From Citrobacter europaeus (GTDB lineage: Bacteria; Pseudomonadota; Gammaproteobacteria; Enterobacterales; Enterobacteriaceae), in the NCBI GenBank assembly GCA_020099315.1, contig CP083650.1, forward strand, positions 496,001-560,000: a DNA stretch of 64,000 nt, in the 5' to 3' direction. A program made the position numbers and the translations under genes. Positions 8,747 to 17,442 of the stretch are shown here, piece after piece. The notes below the pieces were generated by a model, which ran no database searches, was not told where the DNA came from, and saw only the letters and a program-made list of their open reading frames with translations. Positions within the stretch are counted from its first letter, which is position 1; each line of letters starts with the position of its first letter.

Positions 8747-8776
8747 ATGTGCCATATCGTCGAGTCCATAACGTAA
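8747..8776 (+). CDS. Possible 9-codon leader peptide upstream of uxuA
   Basis: ATG 8747 to TAA 8776 encodes MCHIVESIT. It is preceded by AAAAGGAGG at 8733-8741, a stronger ribosome binding site than that of uxuA itself, and ends 14 bp before the uxuA ATG. It may be a translated leader that affects uxuA initiation. Nothing else supports function. Confidence 0.35.
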   Translation: MCHIVESIT

Positions 8777-8790
8777 ACGAGGAATAAAAC

Positions 8791-9975
8791 ATGGAACAGA
8801 CATGGCGCTGGTATGGTCCTAACGATCCGGTCACCTTAGCGGATGTACGTCAGGCGGGTGCAACTGGCGTTGTCACCGCCTTGCACCATATCCCGAACGG
8901 GGAAGTGTGGACGGTTGATGAGATCCTCAAACGCAAAGCGATTATTGAGCAGGCGGGCCTGGTCTGGTCGGTCGTTGAAAGCGTGCCGATCCACGAAGAC
9001 ATTAAAACCCGTTCCGGCAACTATCAGCAGTGGATCGCCAACTACCAGCAAAGCCTGCGTAACCTGGCCCAGTGCGGCATTCGTACCGTGTGCTACAACT
9101 TTATGCCGGTTCTCGACTGGACCCGCACCGACCTGGAATACGTCCTGCCGGACGGCTCCAAAGCGCTGCGTTTCGATCAAATTGAATTTGCCGCCTTTGA
9201 GCTGCATATCCTCAAACGCCCGGGTGCGGAAGCGGACTACACCGCCGAAGAGATCGCGCAGGCGAATGAACGTTTCGCCACCATGAGCGATGAAGACAAA
9301 ACGCGTCTGACCCGTAATATCATCGCCGGGCTGCCTGGCGCGGAAGAGGGCTACACGCTCGACCAGTTCCGCCAGCATCTGGCTCGTTATAAAGATATCG
9401 ATAAAGCCGCGCTGCGCGAGAATTTTGCCGTCTTCCTGAAGGCGATTATTCCGGTGGCGGAAGAAGCAGGCGTACGTATGGCGGTACACCCGGACGATCC
9501 GCCGCGCCCGATCCTCGGCCTGCCGCGCATTGTTTCCACTGTGGAAGATATGCAGTGGATGGTCGATACGGTCAACAGCATGGCGAACGGTTTCACCATG
9601 TGTACCGGTTCCTATGGCGTGCGGGCGGACAACGACCTGGTCGACATGATCAAACAGTTTGGCCCACGCATTTACTTCACCCATCTGCGCTCCACGCTGC
9701 GTGAAGATAACCCGAAAACTTTCCATGAAGCGGCGCATCTTAACGGCGACGTCGACATGTACGAAGTGGTGAAAGCGATCGTTGAGGAAGAGCAGCGCCG
9801 TAAAGCCGAGGGCAAAGAGGACCTGATCCCTATGCGTCCGGACCACGGTCACCAGATGCTTGACGATCTGAAAAAGAAAACCAACCCAGGCTACTCCGCG
9901 ATTGGTCGCCTGAAAGGGCTGGCGGAAGTGCGCGGCGTTGAGATGGCTATCCAGCGCGCTTTCTTTAGCCGCTAA
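8791..9975 (+). CDS. uxuA: UxuA, D-mannonate dehydratase
   Basis: 394 residues, identical in length to E. coli UxuA. It dehydrates D-mannonate to 2-keto-3-deoxygluconate in the cytoplasm, the last dedicated step of glucuronate breakdown. TIM-barrel family signatures are present: YNFMPVLDWTRT, MAVHPDDPP (metal ligand region) and YFTHLRS, MRPDHGHQM near the C-terminus. GAGGAA precedes ATG 8791. Controlled by the operators upstream. A strong hairpin separates it from uxuB. Confidence 0.97.
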   Translation: MEQTWRWYGPNDPVTLADVRQAGATGVVTALHHIPNGEVWTVDEILKRKAIIEQAGLVWSVVESVPIHEDIKTRSGNYQQWIANYQQSLRNLAQCGIRTVCYNFMPVLDWTRTDLEYVLPDGSKALRFDQIEFAAFELHILKRPGAEADYTAEEIAQANERFATMSDEDKTRLTRNIIAGLPGAEEGYTLDQFRQHLARYKDIDKAALRENFAVFLKAIIPVAEEAGVRMAVHPDDPPRPILGLPRIVSTVEDMQWMVDTVNSMANGFTMCTGSYGVRADNDLVDMIKQFGPRIYFTHLRSTLREDNPKTFHEAAHLNGDVDMYEVVKAIVEEEQRRKAEGKEDLIPMRPDHGHQMLDDLKKKTNPGYSAIGRLKGLAEVRGVEMAIQRAFFSR

Positions 9976-9983
9976 AGCGAGTT

Positions 9984-10018
9984 GCCGGTCACCTGTCTGA
10001 CCGGCGTTTTTCTTTTCT
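9984..10018 (+). terminator. Intrinsic terminator between uxuA and uxuB
   Basis: GCCGGTCA / TGACCGGC, an 8-bp GC-rich perfect stem with a 6-nt loop, followed by TTTTTCTTTT. It has all the parts of a Rho-independent terminator but lies inside what should be a uxuAB operon, so it would make uxuB expression lower than uxuA. Confidence 0.75.
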
Positions 10019-10054
10019 CTTCCGTTGGTCTTTCAACGGGTTCTGGAGTTCACG

Positions 10055-11530
10055 ATGACAACGACAATTGCCAATAGCAACCTGCCGGTTGCGCGCCCAG
10101 CATGGGACAGCTCGCGCCTGCAATCCCGCATTGTTCACCTCGGATGCGGCGCTTTTCACCGCGCGCATCAGGCGCTGTACACCCACCATCTGCTGGAAAC
10201 CACCGACAGCGACTGGGGTATCTGTGAAGTTAACCTGATGCCGGGTAATGACTGCGTACTGATTGAAAACCTGCGCAAGCAACAACTGCTGTATACCGTG
10301 GCGGAAAAAGGCGCGGACAACACCGTGCTGAAAGTGATCGGCTCGATGAAAGAAGCGCTGCACCCGGATCTTGACGGCTGTGACGGTATTTTACAGGCTA
10401 TGGCACGCCCGCAGACGGCAATTGTCTCGCTGACGGTCACGGAAAAAGGCTACTGCACCGATGCCGCCAGCGGTCAGTTAGATCTCAATAACCCACTGAT
10501 TGAACACGATCTGGCAAATCCGACCACGCCGAAGTCGGCGATTGGTTACATCGTACAGGCGCTGCATCTGCGCCGTGAGCAAGGGCTGGCGGCCTTTACC
10601 GTGATGTCCTGCGATAACGTGCGTGAAAATGGTCATGTGGCGAAAGTCGCGGTGCTGGGGCTGGCGCAGGCGCGCGACCCGCAGCTGGCGCAGTGGATTG
10701 AAGCAAATGCCACTTTCCCGTGCACTATGGTCGACCGCATTGTTCCGGCGGCGACGCCAGAAACGTTGCAAGAGATTGCCGACCAGTTGGGCGTTTACGA
10801 CCCGTGCGCTATCGCCTGCGAGCCGTTCCGCCAGTGGGTGATTGAAGACAACTTTGTTAACGGTCGTCCTGACTGGGACAAAGTCGGCGCACAGTTCGTT
10901 GCCGACGTGGTGCCGTTTGAAATGATGAAACTGCGCATGCTAAACGGCAGCCACTCATTCCTCGCGTATCTGGGCTATCTCGGCGGCTATGAAACTATCG
11001 CTGATACCATGACCAACCCGGCGTACCGCAAAGCGGCGTTCGCGCTGATGATGCAGGAGCAAGCGCCGACGCTGTCGATGCCGGAAGGCACCGATCTCAA
11101 TGCCTATGCGACGCTGCTGATCGAACGTTTCAGCAACCCCTCTCTGCGCCACCGCACATGGCAGATTGCGATGGACGGCAGCCAGAAATTGCCGCAGCGT
11201 CTGCTGGATCCTGTGCGTCTGCACCTGCAAAACGCCAGCGGCTGGCGTCACCTGGCGCTGGGCGTGGCGGGTTGGATGCGCTACACCCATGGCGTGGATG
11301 AACAGGGACAGGTTATTGATGTTGTTGACCCCATGCTGGCTGAATTCCAGCGTATAAACCAACAGTATCAGGGGGCCGAACGCGTGACGGCGCTACTGGG
11401 GCTGAGCGGCATCTTTGGTCACGATCTGGCGGACAACGCCGACTTTGTTGAGACGATTATCGCCATGTATCAACAACTGTGCGAGCTGGGCGCGCGTGAG
11501 TGTGTTGCCGCGTTAAACGCTGACGCTTAA
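10055..11530 (+). CDS. uxuB: UxuB, D-mannonate oxidoreductase (fructuronate reductase)
   Basis: 491 residues from ATG 10055 (MTTTIANSN); an upstream in-frame start at 10025 is not needed and lacks the match to UxuB. A NAD-dependent enzyme of the polyol/mannitol dehydrogenase superfamily that interconverts D-fructuronate and D-mannonate. Signatures: VHLGCGAFHRAHQALYTH (dinucleotide fold) and KLRMLNGSHSFLAYLGYL with the catalytic Lys. TGGAG lies upstream of the start. Follows uxuA after a 79-bp gap that holds a terminator. Confidence 0.96.
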   Translation: MTTTIANSNLPVARPAWDSSRLQSRIVHLGCGAFHRAHQALYTHHLLETTDSDWGICEVNLMPGNDCVLIENLRKQQLLYTVAEKGADNTVLKVIGSMKEALHPDLDGCDGILQAMARPQTAIVSLTVTEKGYCTDAASGQLDLNNPLIEHDLANPTTPKSAIGYIVQALHLRREQGLAAFTVMSCDNVRENGHVAKVAVLGLAQARDPQLAQWIEANATFPCTMVDRIVPAATPETLQEIADQLGVYDPCAIACEPFRQWVIEDNFVNGRPDWDKVGAQFVADVVPFEMMKLRMLNGSHSFLAYLGYLGGYETIADTMTNPAYRKAAFALMMQEQAPTLSMPEGTDLNAYATLLIERFSNPSLRHRTWQIAMDGSQKLPQRLLDPVRLHLQNASGWRHLALGVAGWMRYTHGVDEQGQVIDVVDPMLAEFQRINQQYQGAERVTALLGLSGIFGHDLADNADFVETIIAMYQQLCELGARECVAALNADA

Positions 11531-11544
11531 TTCCCCGAACTATG

Positions 11545-11591
11545 ACGGGTCAATCAAAATACTGATTTGGTTGACCCGTTTTCTGTTTTTG
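11545..11591 (+). terminator. uxuB terminator overlapping a UxuR-type operator
   Basis: ACGGGTCAATCAAA (11545-11558) pairs with TTTGGTTGACCCGT (11566-11579) through one T-G wobble, with a 7-nt loop, then TTTTCTGTTTTT. The right arm contains TTTGGTTGACC, a copy of the UxuR-type operator motif seen upstream of uxuA. It sits 85 bp before uxuR, so one segment may both end uxuB transcription and place an autoregulatory operator. Confidence 0.7.
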
Positions 11592-11663
11592 ACTTGCCGC
11601 AAATGCTATAGTTCGATACCTATTCACCGTATCTGATTACACGCTTCTGACGGACATAACACG

Positions 11664-12437
11664 ATGAAATCGAACACTTCTCAACAAAGACCCTACCAGG
11701 AAGTGGGTGCCATGATCCGCGATCTGATTGTCCAGACACCGTACCAGCCCGGTGAGCGTTTGCCACCGGAACGTGAGATTGCCGAGATGCTCAACGTCAC
11801 TCGCACGGTGGTTCGCGAAGCGTTAATCATGCTGGAAATTAAGGGGCTGGTGGATGTACGCCGCGGCGCCGGGATCTACGTGCTCGACAATGCGGATGCG
11901 CAGGCTATCGACAGTACGGATGTCAATCATTGCAATGATGCGGGCCCGTTTGAGCTGCTGCAGGCGCGACAGTTGCTGGAAAGCAATATCGCCGAATTTG
12001 CCGCGCTGCAGGCTACCCGTGAAGATATCGTCAAAATGCGCCAGGCGTTACAGCTGGAAGAGCGTGAGCTGGCGTCCAGCGAGCCTAACGGCTCTGAAAG
12101 CGGCGACATGCAGTTCCATCTCGCCATCGCTGAAGCTACGCATAACAGCATGCTGGTGGAGCTGTTTCGCCAGTCATGGCAGTGGCGCGAGAACAACCCG
12201 ATGTGGATCCAGCTTCATAGTCACCTCGACGATACTCACTATCGTAAAGAGTGGATGGGCGACCACAAGCAGATCCTGGCGGCATTAATCAAAAAAGATG
12301 CCCGGGCGGCCAAGCTGGCAATGTGGCAGCATCTGGAAAACGTCAAACAACGCCTGCTGGAGTTTTCCAATGTTGATGACATTGATTTTGATGGCTATCT
12401 GTTCCAGTCCTGGCCTCTGGATAAAGTTAACGCCTGA
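11664..12437 (+). CDS. uxuR: UxuR, hexuronate regulon repressor
   Basis: 257 residues, FadR-subfamily GntR regulator. Winged helix at residues ~15-75 (ERLPPEREIAEMLNVTRTVV), then an all-helical FCD effector domain. Near-identical to E. coli UxuR from memory. It represses uxuAB and gntP and is released by fructuronate. The gene has its own upstream region after the uxuB terminator, with an operator-like motif, consistent with autoregulation. Confidence 0.96.
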   Translation: MKSNTSQQRPYQEVGAMIRDLIVQTPYQPGERLPPEREIAEMLNVTRTVVREALIMLEIKGLVDVRRGAGIYVLDNADAQAIDSTDVNHCNDAGPFELLQARQLLESNIAEFAALQATREDIVKMRQALQLEERELASSEPNGSESGDMQFHLAIAEATHNSMLVELFRQSWQWRENNPMWIQLHSHLDDTHYRKEWMGDHKQILAALIKKDARAAKLAMWQHLENVKQRLLEFSNVDDIDFDGYLFQSWPLDKVNA

Positions 12438-12454
12438 TTTTCCTTCCTCTCCCA

Positions 12455-12485
12455 CGCGGGCTGTAGCGGCCCGCGCGACGCTTTT
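12455..12485 (+). terminator. Probable uxuR terminator
   Basis: CGCGGGC (12455-12461) / GCCCGCG (12469-12475) stem, 18 bp after the uxuR stop, followed after a few bases by CTTTTCC. The weak U-run makes this moderate. Confidence 0.45.
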
Positions 12486-13085
12486 CCGCACAAGAATGTA
12501 GCGCGTAACAAACATTCTTTTCACGTCATGAACGTCACGTAAAAAATTGTTTCCATTGCCTCAGATGATGATTTTTCCTGCGCCTCTGTACGATACAAAT
12601 TGATTTACATCAATTAAAAATAACTTATTTTTGCATGCGAAAAAATGCGTTATTTACCTTATTTTTACCTTTACGTGCTTATTTTTAGACAAAATGCGCC
12701 TGTGTTAAGTGAGAATCAAACTAATTTCCACAGCCTTCAGGGCGAGGCTGTCGGACATTACAGTGCGTAAAAACAAACGCTTCACGCAAATGTAGACATT
12801 AATAACGGTGCGTAACTTATTGGCTGTAATGATGTTTTGATTTGTAATCATGGTTTTTGTCAATGATTCAAGCTTTTTTAATCAAATGAATAAAAACGAA
12901 TATTTGTAAAGTAATAATTACACATTATTCTATAAACAAGTTATCTTTCATTTGAAATAGCGTTCCATTTACCTGCGTTTTATTAACAGTTTCATTACTA
13001 TTGTGACTGTATTTTGCCGTTGACTTGTTTTTACACTGACTGCATATTTCATCGCCATAAGCGTGTTTGCGTTCAGGAGATGACA
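12486..13085. other. 600-bp AT-rich non-coding region before the RHH gene
   Basis: No convincing gene. It is AT-rich (long runs of A and T at 12590-12680 and 12850-12950) and contains one small stem, CAGCCT/AGGCTG, at 12731-12750. It should hold the promoter of the RHH gene. K-12 has iraD (and further genes) at this position; none is present here. Confidence 0.5.
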
Positions 13086-13295
13086 ATGCCCTCTCGAGAT
13101 TACCCTGATATTAGAAAAGCCAGGGGAACCCGATCAAAAGATATGGTTCTTTTAAGTGCCCGTGTCGATACCTCTCTGTGGGAATATGTTCGAACGCTGG
13201 CATTTGAAACCCGTAAAAGTAAACAAGATATTATTGCCGAAGCATTAATGTTGTATCGCTCTGTTAATGAGAGCGTAAACGAAGAATCCAAGTAA
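13086..13295 (+). CDS. Small ribbon-helix-helix DNA-binding protein
   Basis: 69 residues from ATG 13086; AGGAG lies 6 nt upstream. (An ATG at 13080 is too close to the ribosome binding site.) The sequence LSARVDTSLWEYVRTLAFETRKSKQDIIAEAL has a beta strand followed by two helices, the pattern of MetJ/Arc/CopG-type regulators. It lies 178 bp ahead of a porin gene in the same direction, with a perfect inverted repeat just after its stop. A role in controlling the porin or itself is a guess. I know no K-12 counterpart at this locus. Confidence 0.65.
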   Translation: MPSRDYPDIRKARGTRSKDMVLLSARVDTSLWEYVRTLAFETRKSKQDIIAEALMLYRSVNESVNEESK

Positions 13296-13308
13296 TTACT
13301 CTCTGTTC

Positions 13309-13326
13309 GGGTTTTATTTAAAACCC
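13309..13326. promoter_or_regulatory. Perfect inverted repeat behind the RHH gene
   Basis: GGGTTTT-ATTT-AAAACCC, 7-bp arms, 13 bp after the RHH stop and 147 bp before the porin. There is no U-run, so it is more like a protein-binding site than a terminator. Confidence 0.45.
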
Positions 13327-13382
13327 TAAATGATATGTGTCTTGCCACTTTATTATTGCCTTCATTGGTGTGTTAGAGGCTT

Positions 13383-13408
13383 TCCCCTTTTCCATAGGGG
13401 ACTTTTTT
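13383..13408 (+). terminator. Terminator/attenuator-like hairpin in the porin leader
   Basis: TCCCC (13383-13387) and GGGGA (13397-13401) form a short stem with a 9-nt loop followed by CTTTTTT. It may end the RHH transcript or attenuate read-through into the porin. Confidence 0.5.
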
Positions 13409-13473
13409 ATGCGGGTATTCTGCCTTCATAACAAAGTTGATAGCAAAATTCACAATTAAAAGTGAGTAATAAC

Positions 13474-14481
13474 ATGAAAAAGTCAGTAGTGGCATTAGCT
13501 GTAATGGCATTAGGGGTAACCTCCGTTCATGCAGCGGAAATTTATAATAAAGATGGCAACAAACTGGATCTGTACGGCAAAGTAAAAGCGGTCCATTCCT
13601 GGACTGACGGCACCGATGCCGATGGTACCTACGCGCGTCTGGGTTTTCGCGGTGAGACACAAATCAACGATCAACTGACCGGTTATGGCCAATTTGAAAG
13701 TCAGTTTGATGCCTCTAAAGCAGAAGGTTCTCAGAATGGCGTCAATACACGTCTGGCGTTTGCTGGCCTGGATTATGGCCATGACGTTAGCTTTGACTAC
13801 GGTCGTAACTACGGTATCGCTTACGACGTGGGAGCTTACACTGACACTCTTTCAGAGTTCGGCGGTGACTCCTATGAAGATACTGACCGCTTCCTTACTA
13901 CACGCACTTCTGGCGTTGCAACACTCCGCACCAAAAATCTGTTTGGTGCCGTTGATGGTCTGAGCGTCGGCGCGCAATATCAGGGTCAGGATGACTCTAA
14001 CGCTAACCCAGCAAAACAGCACGGTAATGGCTACGGCTTCTCGCTGGGCTATGACAACATCGCGGATTCCGGCGTATCTGCCATTGCGGCTTACACCACC
14101 AACGCGGTGACGGCTCAGCAGAAACGAAGCGGCTGGGAAGGTGAAAACGCAGAGTTCTGGGGCGCGGGTCTGAAATATGATGCTAACGCTATCTACGTCG
14201 CGACCATGTACGGCGAGTCCCACAACCTGATTCAGGATGCGGACAAAGCTGAGCACTTTGAAGCGATGGCTGCGTATGTGTTTGATTTTGGTCTGCGTCC
14301 GAACGTGGCTTACGTCCACGCGCGTGATAACAACAATAATGACCTGACCGAATACGTAGCGCTGGGTACAGACTACTACTTCAACAAAAACATCGTGGCT
14401 GATGTGGGTTACAAAATTAACCTGCTCGATGGCGCTGATGGCGACAACCAGGTTGTTGCGGGTCTGACCTATCAGTTCTAA
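13474..14481 (+). CDS. General trimeric porin, OmpC/OmpF family
   Basis: 335 residues from ATG 13474. Signal peptide of 20 residues (cleavage after VHA, mature AEIYNKDGNK). It carries the classical porin features: KLDLYGKV, RLGFRGETQINDQLTGYGQ, the constriction-loop L3 motif SEFGGDSY (usually PEFGGD), and the C-terminal TYQF ending in Phe needed for outer-membrane insertion. It is about 25-30 residues shorter than OmpC/OmpF, with short outer loops. Outer-membrane diffusion channel. K-12 has no porin at this site. The specific name (OmpS1/OmpN type) cannot be decided. The start has only a weak Shine-Dalgarno. Confidence 0.88.
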   Translation: MKKSVVALAVMALGVTSVHAAEIYNKDGNKLDLYGKVKAVHSWTDGTDADGTYARLGFRGETQINDQLTGYGQFESQFDASKAEGSQNGVNTRLAFAGLDYGHDVSFDYGRNYGIAYDVGAYTDTLSEFGGDSYEDTDRFLTTRTSGVATLRTKNLFGAVDGLSVGAQYQGQDDSNANPAKQHGNGYGFSLGYDNIADSGVSAIAAYTTNAVTAQQKRSGWEGENAEFWGAGLKYDANAIYVATMYGESHNLIQDADKAEHFEAMAAYVFDFGLRPNVAYVHARDNNNNDLTEYVALGTDYYFNKNIVADVGYKINLLDGADGDNQVVAGLTYQF

Positions 14482-14499
14482 GTTTTTGTTCTGATCTGC

Positions 14500-14530
14500 A
14501 AAAAGGCGTCTTAGTTAAGACGCCTTTTTT
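14500..14530. terminator. Bidirectional terminator after the porin
   Basis: AAAAAGGCGTCTTA / TAAGACGCCTTTTTT, a long perfect stem with A-run and U-run on opposite sides. It serves the porin and the convergent membrane-protein gene. Confidence 0.9.
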
Positions 14531-14544
14531 ACCTCTGTCGGCGT

Positions 14545-14946
14545 TTAAACCGGCTGACTCTCTTCCTGCTGTACACCGCTAAACAGCCATTGCCAGATGC
14601 CCACTTTTACCCATGCGACCACGCAGAGGATCAGATAAAAAAGCGGATTATGCGTAATAGTTACGCGCATGACTTCCATTAAATCCACATGCAAATTTCC
14701 GGCAATGGCCATATTGATAACAAAAATAGAGGCTACCGCGCTGGCCAGTAAAATAAATACGGCCTGTAACCTGGTTATCTCCGGTAGCCTGCCAGAAGCC
14801 CATTGCCATAAGAAAGTCGTTGTTAACAGGAAGATAATAAACAATCCTAGTGCGCCAAACAGGCCAAAGTCTTTATAATCCTTTAGCGTGCCAATTAAAC
14901 CAGCCAAAATAATTAACCCCAGCAGTATTTTTTTAAACCACGACAT
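14545..14946 (-). CDS. Small inner-membrane protein, unknown function
   Basis: 133 residues from ATG 14946 (MSWFKKILL); an upstream in-frame start at 14991 adds a non-hydrophobic stretch and is less likely. Four predicted membrane segments: residues ~5-20, ~28-50, ~60-85 and ~105-125. I recognise no family. Convergent with the porin, and 190 bp downstream of yjiJ's stop on the same strand. Confidence 0.6.
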   Translation of the reverse strand: MSWFKKILLGLIILAGLIGTLKDYKDFGLFGALGLFIIFLLTTTFLWQWASGRLPEITRLQAVFILLASAVASIFVINMAIAGNLHVDLMEVMRVTITHNPLFYLILCVVAWVKVGIWQWLFSGVQQEESQPV

Positions 14947-15135
14947 GTACTTTTCCCGACGATGGTGTTGATGTTGAATTAATATGTCCATTTTTACGCA
15001 TTTTAAATTGAGTTTATAAATGAACAGCCGGGAATTATAAATTGTCTGGCGGGTAATTACCGATTATTTGCGGTTTATTAAATGTTGACATTTAATTACG
15101 GATTAATCCGAATATATTTGTTTAGAGGCTATTGA

Positions 15136-16323
15136 TTATACCCTTTTGGGCGAAGCGAAACGCTGTTTATATAATTGCGTGAGGCTGATAAGCGCCGCAA
15201 TGAACAACGCGACGGCGCCGCACAGCGTGGCGTTAACGATCGCCTGTGCACCGCTTCCCAGCAGGCTGGTTAATAGCGGCCCGAGTATTTGTCCAATGCC
15301 GTAAGTCAGAGTGACCAGGCCCAGCAGATTAATATTACGCGGGACGCTAAGTTGACGGGCGAGCGGCATCACCAGTGAAGTGGTCCCCATAAACGTTGCG
15401 CCAAACCCCACGCTGCTTATCACCAGCAGCAGCAAGGAGTCGCTGGCGAGCGTCATCACCACGCAGGCGCTTTGAATCAGCAAATTCGCCGTCAGGCATT
15501 GCAAAACTCCCCAGCGTCGGGCGGCCCACAGCCAGGCGAAACAACCTGGAATTATCGATATGCCGACCAGCGACCAGAGATGGGCAGTCAGCAGCGGCGA
15601 ACCGGCGCTTTTCGCCATTAGCGGTAGATAGGTGGCGACAATGATGTAGCCAAATCCGGCCAACCCGTACAGCAGCGCCAGCAGCCACCAGGACATCGGC
15701 TGATGTTCCGTTTTTACCGGCGCCGCGGCGGGGAGGGCATGATCGCGAGATGGCAGGAGTATAACCAGTAGGACAAAGAACAGAGCTGACGCTGCCGCTG
15801 CGCCCAGCCAGAGGGTGTGCGATGACAGCGCAAAATGCAGACCGCTAATGACATATTCATTGCCCAGCAAAATGCCTGCGCCAACGCCGGAGAACAACGC
15901 CGCGATCACGAAGGGATGCCGGGTATGATGCAGAACGATCATTGAGCCAAAGATCATCATACCTGCACTGGCGACGCCCGCCAGAAAACGGATCAACATC
16001 ACCAGCGCGGGCTGCGTAAAGCTTGCCATCGCCAGAATCAACCCCGCGGTAGCGAGCGCGGACGTTAGCAACATCGGGCGTAAGCGTGAGGGAAGATGAA
16101 AGAGCCCGAAGGAGAAGAGCAGGCTTCCTGCCAGATACCCAGCGTAGTTGGCGCTGGCAATCCAGGAGAGCTGGTCAAATGTGAACTGACCTTCCGACAG
16201 CAGCACCGGGAGCATTGGCGTATACAGAAAGCGCCCAATTCCCATACCCAGCGTTAAGACCAGCATGCCAAACAGCGCGACGCTGATAGCATGACGATTT
16301 GAATCTGGGCTTTCCTGGGACAT
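15136..16323 (-). CDS. yjiJ: YjiJ, MFS transporter
   Basis: 395 residues from ATG 16323 (MSQESPD); ATG 16335 would add four residues. Twelve hydrophobic segments and long identity with E. coli YjiJ from memory (LTLGMGIGRFLYTPMLPV, SWIASANYAGYLAGSLLFSFG, YGLAGFGYIIVATYLPLMAK). A DUF1228/YbfB-type major facilitator of unknown substrate in the inner membrane. It precedes no obvious partner; the yjiM-yjiL operon lies upstream on the same strand. Confidence 0.9.
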   Translation of the reverse strand: MSQESPDSNRHAISVALFGMLVLTLGMGIGRFLYTPMLPVLLSEGQFTFDQLSWIASANYAGYLAGSLLFSFGLFHLPSRLRPMLLTSALATAGLILAMASFTQPALVMLIRFLAGVASAGMMIFGSMIVLHHTRHPFVIAALFSGVGAGILLGNEYVISGLHFALSSHTLWLGAAAASALFFVLLVILLPSRDHALPAAAPVKTEHQPMSWWLLALLYGLAGFGYIIVATYLPLMAKSAGSPLLTAHLWSLVGISIIPGCFAWLWAARRWGVLQCLTANLLIQSACVVMTLASDSLLLLVISSVGFGATFMGTTSLVMPLARQLSVPRNINLLGLVTLTYGIGQILGPLLTSLLGSGAQAIVNATLCGAVALFIAALISLTQLYKQRFASPKRV

Positions 16324-16417
16324 ACGGGCTCTCATTTCACGCTGCTATCTGATAATTGTTATATTACATGCGTAAATGATAATGAAAAGTAAAATAAAAC
16401 GCAGTGCCCTCGCGCGT

Positions 16418-16669
16418 TCAGGAAGGAGGGAAAGTGGCAATGCAGCGCCAGTCTCCGTTTTCAAGGCGGTAGATAGATTCGGTATGACCCGCAATTACCC
16501 ACTCATTCTCCTCGCCAGCAATGCAGTCGATGTAAATACACAGCCCGCAGCCACCGCGTAGCTCGCGGGGAATATCGGCCACCCGAAAGCAAATACCTGC
16601 AGCCTGTAGCGCTTTACGCGTTTTGATGACGCCGAGAGTAGTGTGAAACAAGAACAGGGCTTCCTTCAC
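16418..16669 (-). CDS. DUF3343 (Se/S carrier-like) protein
   Basis: 83 residues. Starts within the last four bases of yjiL (ATGA overlap), so it is translationally coupled. The sequence FLFHTTLGVIKTRKALQAAGI and the Cys-rich RGGCGLCIYIDC fit DUF3343, small proteins described as putative selenium/sulfur carriers that sit beside anaerobic iron-sulfur enzymes. Likely a partner of the YjiL/YjiM system. I do not recall this gene in the K-12 yjiLM locus. Confidence 0.7.
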   Translation of the reverse strand: MKEALFLFHTTLGVIKTRKALQAAGICFRVADIPRELRGGCGLCIYIDCIAGEENEWVIAGHTESIYRLENGDWRCIATFPPS

Positions 16670-17433
16670 TCACGTTTCCCCTGACGTTGACCAATTAACG
16701 CGGCCCCAATTGCCCCGGCAAACTGCGCGTCGGGATGCGTGTGCACGGGAATACCCACGTGGCCTTCGAGCATACGAGCAAAGGCGCGGCTGTGGCTTAC
16801 CCCGCCGGTAAATAACAGTGGAGCCTGTGCAGAAAGCCGCCCGATGAAGTTTGCGCTGCGTCTGGCCATCGCGTTGATTACGCCAGCTAAAATTGCCTCC
16901 GGCGCGACACCCGCAGAGCGCAGGCTGATGACCTCAGACTCGGCAAAAACCGTACACATGCTGGTGATGGCATGCGGTTCGACGCCAGCGGTGATCGCAT
17001 CCAACTGATCTACGCTGGCGCCGAGCGTACGTGAGATGACTTCCAGAAATCGCCCGGTCCCTGCCGCACATTTGTCGTTCATCAAAAAATCGCTGAGGTT
17101 GCCATCATCATCTAACTGGATGACTTTACTGTCCTGACCGCCGATATCAATCACTGTGCGGGTACCGGGAGCCAGCAAGCGTGCCCCCAGCCCGTGGCAG
17201 GAAATTTCAGTGACCTGTTTGTCGGCATAATCCACGAGCTGCCGTCCGTAGCCTGTGAGGGTTAAAAATGGTTTATCGTCCAGCCCGGCCTGCAGCGTTT
17301 CCCATGCTTGCGCGATCGCTTCGGCAGGGCGAAAAGGCGTTGGGCAGAGGAAGCGACGTTTGATGACGTTCCTTTCCAGCAAAATACCTTTCGTCGCCGT
17401 GGAGCCGGAATCGATCCCTATTGAGAATCTCAT
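16666..17433 (-). CDS. yjiL: YjiL, 2-hydroxyacyl-CoA dehydratase activase-type ATPase
   Basis: 255 residues of the BadF/BadG/HgdC activase family (ASKHA fold). Visible: GIDSGSTATKGIL phosphate-1 motif at the N-terminus, DIGGQDSKVIQ, and the cluster-ligand region NDKCAAGTGRFLE plus a second Cys (SMCTVFAESE), which in these dimers hold one [4Fe-4S] between subunits. It uses ATP to inject a low-potential electron into the partner YjiM. 9 bp behind yjiM. Confidence 0.9.
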   Translation of the reverse strand: MRFSIGIDSGSTATKGILLERNVIKRRFLCPTPFRPAEAIAQAWETLQAGLDDKPFLTLTGYGRQLVDYADKQVTEISCHGLGARLLAPGTRTVIDIGGQDSKVIQLDDDGNLSDFLMNDKCAAGTGRFLEVISRTLGASVDQLDAITAGVEPHAITSMCTVFAESEVISLRSAGVAPEAILAGVINAMARRSANFIGRLSAQAPLLFTGGVSHSRAFARMLEGHVGIPVHTHPDAQFAGAIGAALIGQRQGKRE

Positions 17434-17442
17434 TCCTGTTCC

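Noticed and set aside
8836..9852. 338-codon frame on the minus strand opposite uxuA
   Set aside because: Shadow of a high-GC-third-position gene; low-complexity composition and no family resemblance.
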